From Cyclobacteriaceae bacterium (lineage in GTDB: Bacteria > Bacteroidota > Bacteroidia > Cytophagales > Cyclobacteriaceae), in NCBI GenBank assembly GCA_025808415.1, contig CP075525.1, positions 2,279,501 to 2,343,500 on the forward strand: DNA of 64,000 bases. The letters run 5' to 3'. Positions 16,770-27,200 of this stretch are shown in pieces. Each line of letters begins with the position of its first letter. Position 1 is the first letter of the stretch. The notes under the pieces are model-generated. The model worked only from the letters and a program-made list of their open reading frames with translations, was not told the origin of the DNA and searched no databases. The translations under genes and the position numbers were made by a program.

Positions 16770-17216
16770 ATGAATAAGGAGCTTGAAATACTGAAAGGCA
16801 TTCATCCAGGGATTATTTTGGATCGTAAAATCAAGGAGAGAAAGCTCTCAAAGGGCCGCTTTGCCCTCATGATTAATGAATACCCACAGACTTTAGGAGC
16901 AATAACTAATGGCAAGCGGAGTATGAATACCTCTCTCGCATTGAAGATTGAGCAGGAGCTTAATTTAACAGAGGGCTTCCTAATGACTCTGCAGGTCTTT
17001 TATGACATTAAACTAGAGAAAAGAAAAATTGAAAAGGCACGTCCTGATTTCTCCAAGTTAAGACGAGGATTATTTTGGGATACCGACATGGAAAAAATTG
17101 ATTGGCAGCTACAAAAGCGAGCAGTTATTCAACGGGTTTTCGAAAGAGGAAATAGTAAAGAAAAAGAGGAAATAACTCGTTTCTATGGTGATTCAGAAAT
17201 TAAGCAGTTCACTTAA
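16770..17216 (+). CDS. XRE (HigA-like) antitoxin with C-terminal DUF6922-like domain
   Basis: The N-terminal half of this 148-residue protein is HigA-like (KGIHPGIILDRKIKERKLSKGRFALMI, then the recognition helix QTLGAITNGKRSMNTSLALKIEQEL). The C-terminal half has the motif LFWDTDMEKIDWQLQKRAVIQRVFERG ... EEITRFYG, which I recognise as a DUF6922-like module often found beside AbiEii-type toxins. The fusion of the two in one protein is notable. The toxin gene follows after 17 bp, and its own N-terminus repeats the phrase GLFWDT. The protein probably neutralises the toxin and represses the operon. Confidence 0.8.
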   Translation: MNKELEILKGIHPGIILDRKIKERKLSKGRFALMINEYPQTLGAITNGKRSMNTSLALKIEQELNLTEGFLMTLQVFYDIKLEKRKIEKARPDFSKLRRGLFWDTDMEKIDWQLQKRAVIQRVFERGNSKEKEEITRFYGDSEIKQFT

Positions 17217-17233
17217 GAAACCAGATCAAATGC

Positions 17234-17884
17234 ATGCCTAAAGGATTGTTCTGGGATACTGTACCACCGTTGCTAAAAGATGCTTTAACTAAGATAATGG
17301 AAGATGGTCCATTTCAGCAGTTCAGACTAGCTGGTGGTACTTCTCTAAGCCTTCAGTTGGGTCACCGCATTTCTTTTGATATAGATTTATTCACAGACGT
17401 TGTATATGATTCAGTCGACTTTGACGGTATCGACAATTTCTTGAGAGGTTCTTTCACTTACGTTTCTGAACCTCAAGCAGGGGTAATTGGAATTGGTCGG
17501 TCGTATCTGATTGGAGAAAGTGAAGATGATACAGTTAAGCTTGACTTATACTATACCGATACATTTATACAGCCAGAGTTACTAGCAGCTCCAATCCGAC
17601 TAGCTACTGTAGAAGAGATAATTGCAATGAAAATTGATATTGTTCAGCGAGTTGCCAGAAAAAAAGACTTCTGGGATTTACATGAATTACTGACACAGTA
17701 TACTCCAAGCAAAATGATTGAACTGCATAAAACAAGGTATCCATACAATCATGATGAAGAGGTGATCCGAACAAATTTTACAAACTTCACAATTGCTGAT
17801 GGGGACTTTGATCCTATCTGTCTAAAAGGGAAGCACTGGGAATTAATAAAGTACGATTTTGTTCAAGTTTTACAGCAACCTTAA
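17234..17884 (+). CDS. AbiEii-type nucleotidyltransferase toxin
   Basis: This 216-residue protein of the AbiEii/MenT nucleotidyltransferase family has motif GGTSLSLQLGHRISFDIDLF (Gly34-Gly35-Thr36, Asp49, Asp51), the Ser-x-Asp-x-Asp metal site of the fold. A later KIDIVQRVARKKDFWDLHELL segment holds the conserved Lys-Asp-x-x-Asp-Leu pattern. Relatives transfer nucleotides to tRNA and block translation, mostly as phage-defence or stress toxins. The gene is the second of a two-gene operon with the XRE-DUF6922 protein. All key residues seem present, so it should be active. Confidence 0.85.
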   Translation: MPKGLFWDTVPPLLKDALTKIMEDGPFQQFRLAGGTSLSLQLGHRISFDIDLFTDVVYDSVDFDGIDNFLRGSFTYVSEPQAGVIGIGRSYLIGESEDDTVKLDLYYTDTFIQPELLAAPIRLATVEEIIAMKIDIVQRVARKKDFWDLHELLTQYTPSKMIELHKTRYPYNHDEEVIRTNFTNFTIADGDFDPICLKGKHWELIKYDFVQVLQQP

Positions 17885-17991
17885 TTTCCCCTACAACATC
17901 AACACACATTGTCAAACCTCCCTATACCAACAGGCACAATAAAAGCCCTGAACCACGATGATTGACCAGCTTATCTCGTATTAAGTTTTCC

Positions 17992-19260
17992 CTAGCTTAA
18001 TACAAAGTTATGCGGTATAGTGGCGTCTTTTTTTACCACCACAATTCCTCCTGAAATAACATACAAGTCTGTTTCCCGATTTTCAAGATGCGGGCCTCCT
18101 ATGATCGTAACATTATTTCCAACTTTACAATTCTTGTCGAGAATGGCATTTTCAATATGACACTCCTCGCCAATGCCCATTAATATCTCACCCGGCCTTT
18201 CTGCAATTTCTTTTAGCGTTTCATACGAGTCACTTCCCATCATATATGTTCTGATAACGGTGCTTCCTTTTCCAATTCTTGATCTCACACCAATCACAGA
18301 CCGATCTATTTTTGATGCATGTATGATGGCACCATCTGCAATAACAGAATCATTTATTAAGGTACCGGAAATTTTCGAGGTTGGTAGAATTCTTGGGTGG
18401 GTATAAATGCGTTTCCTATTGTCAAATAAATTAAAACTTGGAATGTGGTCGGTCAATCCCATGTTAGCATCAAAAAATGACCGAATGTTTCCGATGTCTG
18501 TCCAATATCCTTCAAACTGGTAGCTGAGCACTTTATGTTTGCCGATAGATTGCGGGATGATTTCCTTTCCAAAATCATTTGTACTTGGATCATTCATGAG
18601 CTCGATTAACAAATCTCTGTCAAACACATAGATGCCCATGGAAGCAAGATACAACCGCCCTTCTGATTGCATGTATTCGCTCACATCCGATTTCCATTTC
18701 AGTATTTCTTCAGCATTCGGTTTTTCAATAAAACTGGTGATCATGCTTTCATGGTCAGTTTTCATAATGCCGAACTCCACCCCTTCCTCTGCTTTCACCG
18801 GAAGTGTAGCAATGGTAATTCTGGCACCACTGTCAATATGCCGTTGTATCAGTAAATTGAAATCCATTTGATACAACTGATCTCCTGAAAGGATTAATAC
18901 GTATTTGAACTCATGATTAATGAAATGGTGCATGCTCTGACGCACGGCATCCGCGGTGCCCTGAAACCAACTTTTGTTGGACATCGTTTGTTCAGCTGCC
19001 AGCAAGTCAACAAATGCACGGCTAAACAAACTAAAATTGTAGGTATTCTTGATGTGACGATTGAGTGAGGCCGAATTAAATTGTGTGAGCACGAACATCC
19101 TGCTGATATTCGAATTAATACAATTAGATAAGGGTATATCTACCAATCGGTATTTACCTGCAATAGGCACAGCAGGTTTAGATCGTTTCGCTGTAAGAGG
19201 ATACAAACGCGATCCCTGGCCACCGCCAAGTATTATCGCTATCACGTCATCATTAATCAT
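17992..19260 (-). CDS. glgC: Glucose-1-phosphate adenylyltransferase (ADP-glucose pyrophosphorylase)
   Basis: This 422-residue enzyme makes ADP-glucose from ATP and glucose-1-phosphate, the first committed step of glycogen synthesis. The N-terminal nucleotidyltransferase domain shows IILGGGQGSRLYPLTAKRSKPAVPIAGKYRLVDIPLSNC. It also has WFQGTADAVRQ, the catalytic ILSGDQLYQMD and the substrate-binding FIEKPN lysine. A left-handed beta-helix with hexapeptide repeats fills the last 130 residues (SVIADGAIIHASKIDRSVIGVRSRIG). The start ATG overlaps the end of the glycogen synthase gene by 8 bp, so the two form an operon with the synthase first. Confidence 0.97.
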   Translation of the reverse strand: MINDDVIAIILGGGQGSRLYPLTAKRSKPAVPIAGKYRLVDIPLSNCINSNISRMFVLTQFNSASLNRHIKNTYNFSLFSRAFVDLLAAEQTMSNKSWFQGTADAVRQSMHHFINHEFKYVLILSGDQLYQMDFNLLIQRHIDSGARITIATLPVKAEEGVEFGIMKTDHESMITSFIEKPNAEEILKWKSDVSEYMQSEGRLYLASMGIYVFDRDLLIELMNDPSTNDFGKEIIPQSIGKHKVLSYQFEGYWTDIGNIRSFFDANMGLTDHIPSFNLFDNRKRIYTHPRILPTSKISGTLINDSVIADGAIIHASKIDRSVIGVRSRIGKGSTVIRTYMMGSDSYETLKEIAERPGEILMGIGEECHIENAILDKNCKVGNNVTIIGGPHLENRETDLYVISGGIVVVKKDATIPHNFVLS

Positions 19261-20464
19261 GATTCATTACTTTTTTATATAATGTTGCTGTTTGGAGGGC
19301 GATCGCCTTCCAGTCAAAATATTGTTCTACTCTTTTCCTTCCATTTTCTCCCATTGTTTTTCTTAATTTTTCATCGGCCATCAGTTTATTAATTCCTGCA
19401 GCCAGGTCGCGTGAAAATTTGTCTGGGTTCGATGCTTCGAAAGGTGCTGTGGTTTCTTGTTCGAGCGGTATTAGGATTCCCGTTTCACCATCCACCACTA
19501 CTTCTTTTATACCACCCACACTACTTGCCACTACCGCTGTTTTACATGCCATCGCCTCAATGTTGATAATGCCAAACGGTTCATAGATGGAGGGGCAGCA
19601 GAACACGGCCGAATGCGAATACAATTGGATTGCTTCTTTTTTACTTACCATTTCAGCTATCCAGATTACATTACTCCTGTTTTTCTGAACCTCTTCCACG
19701 CTCTGTTTCATTTCACGGCCAATCTCTTCCGTGTCAGGTGCACCGGCACATAAAACTACCTGCGTATCACTATTGATATAGTTGATGGCATTAACCAGAT
19801 GGATAATTCCCTTTTGCCTGGTGATGCGGCCTACAAAAAGTACATACGGCCTCGATTTATCGATACCGAATTTGTCCAGTGCAGATGTCTCATGGGTTAC
19901 ATTGTATTCTTCCAGGTCGATGCCATTATAAATTACGCTCACTTTGTTTTCATCTACATGAAAGTATTTCAATACATCCTGCTTAGTTTCCTGCGATACG
20001 GCTATGACCGCATCGGCCATTTCAATGGCAGTCTTTTCAATCCACGAAGATGCGTCATATCCCCTACCCAATTGTTCCCGTTTCCATGGCCGGAGTGGCT
20101 CAAGCGAGTGAGTGGTTACAATAAGCGGTGTTCCATAACAGAGTTTTGACAAGATGCCTGCAAACTGAGCATACCAGGTATGGCAGTGTACGATATCGGC
20201 ATGCATCACGCCACTATTCATTTGAATACAGGTATTCAGGGTTTTAAAGATGGGGGCTAATTCTGGTTTTGTATTGTCCAGGGTCAATTGATCAGCTTTG
20301 AATCCTAAAATTCGTAATTGTTCTGCTTCATTATTTTGATCGCCAAAGCAACGCACTTCAACTTCCATTAAACGGGATAATTCACGCGCCAGGTATTCCA
20401 CATGAACACCAGCACCTCCATATACATAGGGTGGGTATTCACGTGTGTAAAAAAGTACTTTCAT
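19253..20464 (-). CDS. glgA: GT4-type glycogen synthase (GlgA/GlgM-like glycosyltransferase)
   Basis: This 403-residue GT-B glycosyltransferase uses ADP-glucose. The start MKVLFYTREYPPYVYGGAGVHVEYLAREL and the C-terminal PSIYEPFGIINIEAMACKTAVVASSVGGIKEVV (EX7E) are as in the GT4 actinobacterial-type glycogen synthase group, not the longer GT5 GlgA of enterobacteria. In mycobacteria such enzymes (GlgM) also make maltose-1-phosphate, so the product here could be glycogen or that intermediate. It lies immediately upstream of glgC and is probably co-transcribed from a promoter in 20465-20871. Confidence 0.9.
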   Translation of the reverse strand: MKVLFYTREYPPYVYGGAGVHVEYLARELSRLMEVEVRCFGDQNNEAEQLRILGFKADQLTLDNTKPELAPIFKTLNTCIQMNSGVMHADIVHCHTWYAQFAGILSKLCYGTPLIVTTHSLEPLRPWKREQLGRGYDASSWIEKTAIEMADAVIAVSQETKQDVLKYFHVDENKVSVIYNGIDLEEYNVTHETSALDKFGIDKSRPYVLFVGRITRQKGIIHLVNAINYINSDTQVVLCAGAPDTEEIGREMKQSVEEVQKNRSNVIWIAEMVSKKEAIQLYSHSAVFCCPSIYEPFGIINIEAMACKTAVVASSVGGIKEVVVDGETGILIPLEQETTAPFEASNPDKFSRDLAAGINKLMADEKLRKTMGENGRKRVEQYFDWKAIALQTATLYKKVMNHD

Positions 20465-20871
20465 GATATCTTAATTCAAGTGTTTATAATAAAACAATTT
20501 AACCCGTTCCACATTACTCAAAATCATTTTCCCGACCGCTTCTATGTGCGCTAATGCTAGTCATTTCAGAAATAGCATACAATGACTATGATCAGAAACC
20601 AGTCTGTTCAATGTCAGAATTACAAGGTGTTAATTATGAAGCTTCTTACTTCAAAAGAAAAGTACTCAAAATTGAATGCCTTTGCAATCGGATGGTAATT
20701 GTTATTTCTTAACCCATAACAATGGGGGTAATGATTTTATTCATAGGGTTGATTTAACATACAATTAAACATAGTGTTTATCATGCAATTACGTCATGTA
20801 AAATAGTATATCCGCAGACAACCATTTTTCTTGTATTATTGCGCTTTTGTTTTAAGGAATAACGTCTGCTG
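20465..20871. other. Divergent intergenic region, 407 bp
   Basis: No gene or strong hairpin is seen here. The region separates the glgA start (minus) from the DUF3817 gene (plus) and must contain both promoters. It is A+T-rich throughout. I could not fix a Bacteroidota -33/-7 pair (TTG...TAnnTTTG) with confidence. Confidence 0.4.
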
Positions 20872-21171
20872 ATGCATCCAAAAGTTAAGCGATTTGCTAC
20901 AATAGCCTTGCTGGAGGGGATCTCCTATGTACTGTTACTGGCAATTGCCATGTCGCTCAAGTATTTTTTCGATTTTCCTTATGCTGTAAAAGTAGTTGGA
21001 TGGGCACATGGCATTTTATTCATGCTGTACATGATCCTGTTGCTTCAATGCTGGATGCATTACCAGTGGAGCATAAAGCGGGTAGCATCCTATTTTATTG
21101 CTGCACTCCTTCCTATAGTGCCATTCGTTGTTGAGCGAAATCTTAAAAAGGAATACCTCTCAACGAGTTGA
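20872..21171 (+). CDS. DUF3817 family small membrane protein
   Basis: This 99-residue protein has three hydrophobic segments. The family-typical opening RFATIALLEGISYVLLLAIAMSLKYFFDFPYAVKVVGWAHGILFMLYM leads to a third segment, and a charged tail (VVERNLKKE) follows. The function of the family is unknown. It is a stand-alone gene, convergent with the large regulator gene (46 bp between the stop codons). Confidence 0.9.
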   Translation: MHPKVKRFATIALLEGISYVLLLAIAMSLKYFFDFPYAVKVVGWAHGILFMLYMILLLQCWMHYQWSIKRVASYFIAALLPIVPFVVERNLKKEYLSTS

Positions 21172-21217
21172 GGTTCAATTGCATTGAGATACTTACCTGC
21201 AATAAATGGCGGGCTTT

Positions 21218-24103
21218 TTAATACTCCAGGATAAACTTTGAAAGATTCTGATGGGCATCAAGCCCTAGTTTTTTGCGCAGTCGATAACGGGCAACTTCAA
21301 CTCCGCGCAGGGAAATGCCCATAAGGTTTGCAATTTCTTTTGTATCCATTTTCAGTCTCAGGAAGGCACAAAGTTTTTGTTCACCGGGGGTGAGATCTAA
21401 AAACCGGCTCGTCAACCGCGAAAGAAAATCGCCATGAACACGGTCGAAGTGGTGTTCAAATTGTTTCCAGTCTTCCTGCACCCTAAGCGTTGTATCAATT
21501 TCCTTAATAATGCGGTCCAATGCCCGCTGTTTATCTTCTACTTTATCGGTGAGTTTAGCCTGACGGATCTCCTCCTTTATGTTTTCCATGAATTCATTTT
21601 TCACAACCAGGTTCATGGTGGACGCTGCCAGCAGGTTGTTAACATGATGGAGTTCCGTTTTTATCTGTTCTTCTTTCAATTCCTGCAACTCCTTTTGTTT
21701 TTGTGCCAGTTCTTTTTGTCTGAGTTGTTCCAACCGGGCTTGTTTACCCCGGTAGTATTGCCGTTGAATGCGGTATAGCTGATATAAAATAAAAAGGGTT
21801 AGGGCAGTGTAAACCATCCAGGCATAAATACTCTTGTAAAATGGAGGTGATACAATAACCTGTACAGGGCTGCTGGTGATAATTTCTCCGCGGGAATCAA
21901 ATGTTTGCACCTGAAATGTATAAGTGCCCACGCGTAGATTGGTGTACTCTTTCAGGCTTGTGTTAACCCACTTACCAAATCCCTCATCAAAGCCACTTAG
22001 GTGATACCGGAATTGCTGATTGTTGACATCTTTAAACTTAAATGATTCCACCACAAATTGTAAAACACGTGTGCCCTCGGTAATACGTACAGGTTCAACT
22101 GAAACGGGCCTGTCTTGAAAAGGCATACGTGAATACAATATGCTATCTTCTGCCACACTATATACCCGGTTTATCAGGGGCTCGCTTAGAATTGAAACCC
22201 GATCTTCCAAATCGGCATTGTAGTGTATAAAGCCCTCGTTTGCGTTGAACAGTATTCCATTCCGTATATTCTTGGATACATTGAGCAAATCGTTGTTAAA
22301 AGATTGACGCAATTGAAATAGTGATGACGGAACATAACTGTAATTACCCGGGCTAACCTGTTTGAATAAACCCACTTTATTTTCGGAATAGAGGTAAACA
22401 TTCTTCTGTTTGTCCTGAGCAAGCTGGTACACCCAATTTCCTCCTATTGTTTTAGAAAACACACGTTCTTCTTCAATGTTATCCGTTGACTGATCAAGCT
22501 TAAAAATTCCTTTGGATGAGCTGATGTATAATTCATCATCGATCTTACTTAAAATAATGTATTGTTGTATTGGAAGTTTGTGGCCATCTGAGACTTTAGT
22601 AACTGTTGCTTCGGTTAATGAGTCGGTTAGTGACAGCAGGTATAAACCCTTGTAATACTGCCCTACCCATATCCTGCCCTTCCTATCTTCTTCAAAAAAC
22701 CGGCTGGATTCGTTAAATCCTTTTATTTTTTGTACTTCACGAAGTTCCCCTTTTGAATTAATCGCAAACAGCAGGAGGCCAGAGTAAGTACCTGCAATAG
22801 CATAGTTAGGATTTGCTTGTAGTTGCTTCACTTGCCACAATCCATCGCTGGTAATGATGCGTGTTGCCTTTCCGTTTTCAAGCAAAAACAACCCGGTGTG
22901 ATGGCCCGCATATAATTTTTTATTGATCAGTTGCATTCCATAAGCAGGCCCTTCTGTTCCATTTAGGAAAGAACTTATCGAAGCATTTGCCGGTAAAAAA
23001 TAAATTCCATTGGAAGTAGTGTAGTAGGTGCCCTCTTGCGCTTCAAAGGCCTCATAACCACTTCCCTGCAACCCGATGTTTTGATTGATTAATCGTAAGG
23101 GTGATTTTATGTCAATCAAGGCAATGCCATTCTGCATGCCTACCCACAGGTTACCACTCCTATCCTGAAAAACCCGCAAGCATGCATTTGACATTAACCC
23201 TTCTTCAGTAGTAATATTTTCAAGTTGATTGGTAAGGACATCATAAATGAATAATCCGGCCCGTTGGGTCGAGATTACGATGCGCCCGTCTGAAATTTGT
23301 GTTACATGGTTTACGTACTTGCCAGAAAGTGCCCTCGCCAGTTCAGGATACACATGTATAACACCAAATGAATCAAAAAACTCAACATTTCCTGAATTGT
23401 GTATGAACAGGTAGCCCAGTTCATTACGAATTATCCCTGCAATAACCTGGTTAGCTCGGTTGCTTCGGGCAATTGGAATAAGTTTGTGACCTTCAATCTC
23501 AAAAAGCTCACCGGATGTTGATTGAGTGAACAATTTATTACCGGCCAGAAATGAACGGTTAAATCCCGAAGGATTGCTGATGACCGAAACCCGGGCACCA
23601 TCGAAAGAATATATCCCTTGAAACGTGCAGAAAAATACCCTGGAATCAAAAACAAAAACATCCCATACCTCATCAAAATCCCGCGAGCCTTGCGGGATCT
23701 TTTCAAGCAGGGAAACGTAATGCCAGTCATCTTCAAAAAAACCAAAGTCGCCCTGGGAGCCGACATAAAGGCGGTTTGCTTGCTCATCAAATGCAAGTGA
23801 CCGTTGTTTTTTGCCTGTGTTGAGGGCATGCGTTTGCCATTGATTGCCATTGAACGACAACACCCCAAGGTTGTTTGCAACAAACAAATTCAAATCCCTG
23901 TTTTGGGCAAAGTCGATATTTTGAATGCCTGCCCCATAATCAGCCGGGGCAAAATTCTTGATCGGGTATTTGCCATTATTGGCAGCGTGAGATGGTAATG
24001 ATATACATAAAATTGGAGTGAAGAGGAATGCACGGACCAAAACACGCCAAAAGTACCCTAAAAACCCCTTTTGATGGGTTATTGTATAGTCGATCATTAT
24101 CAA
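21218..24103 (-). CDS. Membrane-bound glucan-locus regulator: beta-propeller, Y_Y_Y domain and LuxR-type helix-turn-helix
   Basis: This 961-residue protein has a signal peptide (ILCISLPSHAA), then a propeller built of two-component-regulator repeats (for example VFQDRSGNLWVGMQNGIALID near 310, EDRKGRIWVGQYYKGLYLL near 470). A Y_Y_Y domain (FRYHLSGFDEGFGKWVNTSLKEYTNLRVGTYTFQVQ, about 675-735) and one transmembrane helix (WMVYTALTLFILYQLY) follow. A coiled coil then leads to a LuxR-type helix-turn-helix (LTPGEQKLCAFLRLKMDTKEIANLMGISLRGVEVARYRLRKKLGL). There is no histidine kinase. It probably senses glucan fragments in the periplasm and directly controls the divergent glucan genes starting at 24285; the 181 bp between them hold both promoters. 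Confidence 0.92.
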   Translation of the reverse strand: MIMIDYTITHQKGFLGYFWRVLVRAFLFTPILCISLPSHAANNGKYPIKNFAPADYGAGIQNIDFAQNRDLNLFVANNLGVLSFNGNQWQTHALNTGKKQRSLAFDEQANRLYVGSQGDFGFFEDDWHYVSLLEKIPQGSRDFDEVWDVFVFDSRVFFCTFQGIYSFDGARVSVISNPSGFNRSFLAGNKLFTQSTSGELFEIEGHKLIPIARSNRANQVIAGIIRNELGYLFIHNSGNVEFFDSFGVIHVYPELARALSGKYVNHVTQISDGRIVISTQRAGLFIYDVLTNQLENITTEEGLMSNACLRVFQDRSGNLWVGMQNGIALIDIKSPLRLINQNIGLQGSGYEAFEAQEGTYYTTSNGIYFLPANASISSFLNGTEGPAYGMQLINKKLYAGHHTGLFLLENGKATRIITSDGLWQVKQLQANPNYAIAGTYSGLLLFAINSKGELREVQKIKGFNESSRFFEEDRKGRIWVGQYYKGLYLLSLTDSLTEATVTKVSDGHKLPIQQYIILSKIDDELYISSSKGIFKLDQSTDNIEEERVFSKTIGGNWVYQLAQDKQKNVYLYSENKVGLFKQVSPGNYSYVPSSLFQLRQSFNNDLLNVSKNIRNGILFNANEGFIHYNADLEDRVSILSEPLINRVYSVAEDSILYSRMPFQDRPVSVEPVRITEGTRVLQFVVESFKFKDVNNQQFRYHLSGFDEGFGKWVNTSLKEYTNLRVGTYTFQVQTFDSRGEIITSSPVQVIVSPPFYKSIYAWMVYTALTLFILYQLYRIQRQYYRGKQARLEQLRQKELAQKQKELQELKEEQIKTELHHVNNLLAASTMNLVVKNEFMENIKEEIRQAKLTDKVEDKQRALDRIIKEIDTTLRVQEDWKQFEHHFDRVHGDFLSRLTSRFLDLTPGEQKLCAFLRLKMDTKEIANLMGISLRGVEVARYRLRKKLGLDAHQNLSKFILEY

Positions 24104-24284
24104 ATATATGCATTTGAAGCCCCTTGGAACACTAAAATTGAAACTTTGTAGTAGTCAGGCGAAAGCATTGATGTAGTCATTTTTTTTACTGACCAGGTTT
24201 TATTGTTCAATTTTCAAACGTTTTCGGTAGCGTAAACTGTCAATCGATTGTGCTACTGCCTTAAACGATAAACACAAACCTGTT

Positions 24285-27200
24285 ATGAAGAGCTTCTACC
24301 TAATATTCGGCCTCTCTCTAATTGCCCACATCGCCATTTCACAACCTGTGCAGGTAACTGTTCTACAGGACAACGCAGGCATGAAGTTGCAGGTGAACGG
24401 GAAGGATTTTATAGTCAACGGCATGAACTGGGATTATTTTCCTATAGGTACAAACTTCAACTACAGCCTATGGAAACAACCCGATGACATTATAATGGCT
24501 GCCTTAGATGCTGAAATGCCGCTATTAAGAAATATGGGTGTTAACACGATACGCCAATATACCGGGGTGCCTGCCCGATGGATACGCTACATCTACGAAA
24601 AGTATGGGATATACACCATGCTCAATCATTCCTTTGGAAGGTATGGACTAACCCTGGACGGCACGTGGGTTGCCAATACCGAGTATGCCGATCCGCGTGT
24701 AAAGAAGCTTCTGATGGCTGAAGTAACCGAAATGGTGGAGAGTTACAAAAACACACCGGGCCTGCTGCTGTTCCTGCTGGGCAACGAAAACAACTACGGG
24801 TTATTCTGGGAAGGAGCTGAAACTGAAAATATTCCAATTAAGGACAGGAAATCTACTACACGGGCAACAGCCATGTACAAATTGTTTAATGAAGCTACAG
24901 TGGCCATGAAAAAAATAGACACCACCCATCCGGTAGCGATTTGCAATGGGGATTTGCTTTTCCTGGAAATCATAAAAGAGGAATGTAAGGACATAGACAT
25001 TTTTGGAACAAACATGTATCGCGGTATTTCATTTGGTGATGCCTTTGCAAGAGTGCGCGATGAGCTGAACAAGCCTATTTTATTTACTGAGTTTGGTGCC
25101 GATGCTTACAATGCTATAGACAATGCTGAAGATCAACAGTCGCAAGCTTATTATATGGTAGGCAACTGGAAAGAAATTTATGGAAACGCTGCAGGTTTGG
25201 GAAAAGTTGGGAATTCGTTAGGCGGTTTCACCTTTCAATTTAGTGACGGGTGGTGGAAATATGGGCAAACAAAAAATCTTGATGTGCATGATACGAACGC
25301 TTCGTGGGCTAACGGAGGATACCAGAACGATTTTGTAGAGGGTGAAAACAACATGAATGAAGAGTGGTTTGGTATCTGCGCCAAAGGGAAGACTACACCA
25401 CGAGGACTCTACACACTTTATCCGCGTGCCGCCTACTATGCATTAAAGGAAGCACATTCCATCGATCCTTACGCAGTAGGAATGACACTTGAGGGCATCG
25501 AAAATCATTTTTCATCTATCCAATTAATTGATGCCGTTCTTAAGGCGCGCAGCGATAAGGCTGCGTTAATCGGGGAGCAAAGCCAAAAATTACGCATCAG
25601 CGAGTTGCGTGCTGAATTTTCAACGTTTATGACCGGAGGAAAACTTGTAACCACACCCGATGTTCCCACCCCTGGTTACGCCACGTATCCCAATCAACTG
25701 GGCTTCGACCACATGGAATCATTTTTTGTTGGTGTTGAGGCTAATCCGGCATCGAATGTGCGGGCAAATGTTGTATTTAATGTGCTGGGCAATGTTGCAC
25801 AAAATCCAATAAATGAAATATTCTACGAAAACAGGGGACGCCCCATCGAATTACAGACCCAACCCGGAAGCCAGGTTATCACTTCGCTGGATCGTGTAGC
25901 GGTTTACAGGGCCGAGTACTCGTGGAACCATAAGCTATTTGAACTGGAAGGTTTTTACCGAACAGGCCACTATCACTGGGGTTATGAAGGTGATTTTTTT
26001 GGGCTGTACCCAGAAGCCAATTATGGCCCCAATATCGACATCTATAATGGCCTTGCCCCACAAGGCATAGAAGTTACCGGAAAAAAAATGATAAAAGGGT
26101 TAAAGGTGGCCTTTGGTCGCGAACTGTGGTGGGGAGCAAACCCAGCCGTGTTGGTAAAATATCAACGTCAGGTGGGCAAGCTAAACCTTACCGGAATTTT
26201 CCACGAAGACCTTGATGATCCCGGAGTGGCCATCAGCTCGATTGCTGTACCGCAACCCCGCACCAGGAGGGTAACCTTGCAAGCTGAAACAAAATTGTTC
26301 GACAAACTAAAGATTGAAGTAGGCGGTATTTGGGGCGGCCAGCCGCTGGTGGGCAGAGGGTTTCAAGTAGTACGGGGCGAGGAAAATAACCAACAGGTTT
26401 ATGATGATAAGGTTCAATCAACCGACACGTGGGGCGGCAAGGTTAAGCTCAGCTATGCTGCAGGGCGGATTAACTGGTATGTGCAAGCTGCCGCACAAGG
26501 ATTAGTGGCTAATGGCGGTGGAGATTATACAAGAACCTTTACCGGCTGGACACTCAAAGATAGTGGAAGCGGAAACAAAAATAATTTCCTGACAGGCTTC
26601 ACGTACACTTACGGTAAATGGCAAATCGCACCAAATTTTTTGTGGCAGAAACCGCTCATCGATCCAATACCATTAAATGCCCCCGCCCCTGCCCGATCAA
26701 GAAATATCCTGGACGATCCTTTCGTTGTGCGATCAAACCGTGAAACAGTAGCGGGCGAACTTCTTTTAACATTCGATCCAACTCCGGGCACATGGATGTA
26801 CGAATGGGATAACGACCGGGCAGAAGATGCTCCTCTGGCGGCCAGTATTGGATTTGTCTTTCGTCACCTTCCTACCACGCAGGATGCAGCTGTTATTTTT
26901 CCGGGAACGGGTCGTGTACCCACGGCTGCAGTTAGCGCACCGCCTGGATTAGACCTGTGGGAAGTTAATGCACGCATCGTGTCTAAGATCAATCCTCAAC
27001 TTGGTTTTATCGCACTGTTGTACGGTGGCAATGGTCAGGCCAATGGGCCCGACCCGAGAACCGTTGAGCGTTATGGTGGTGACATCAGGTTAATCTATAA
27101 GACCATCAAGCTTTCATCACACCTTAAAGTTAACGATTGGGGACCCTTCGACTATCATCGGGATTTCAACCTCACCTTCCCATTACAGGTGATGGCCGAC

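Noticed and set aside
24104..24284. Exact promoters for the divergent glucan regulator and glucan genes
   Set aside because: A TATATTTG box lies just before the regulator start, but no properly spaced -33 element was found, and nothing clear was found for the other direction.
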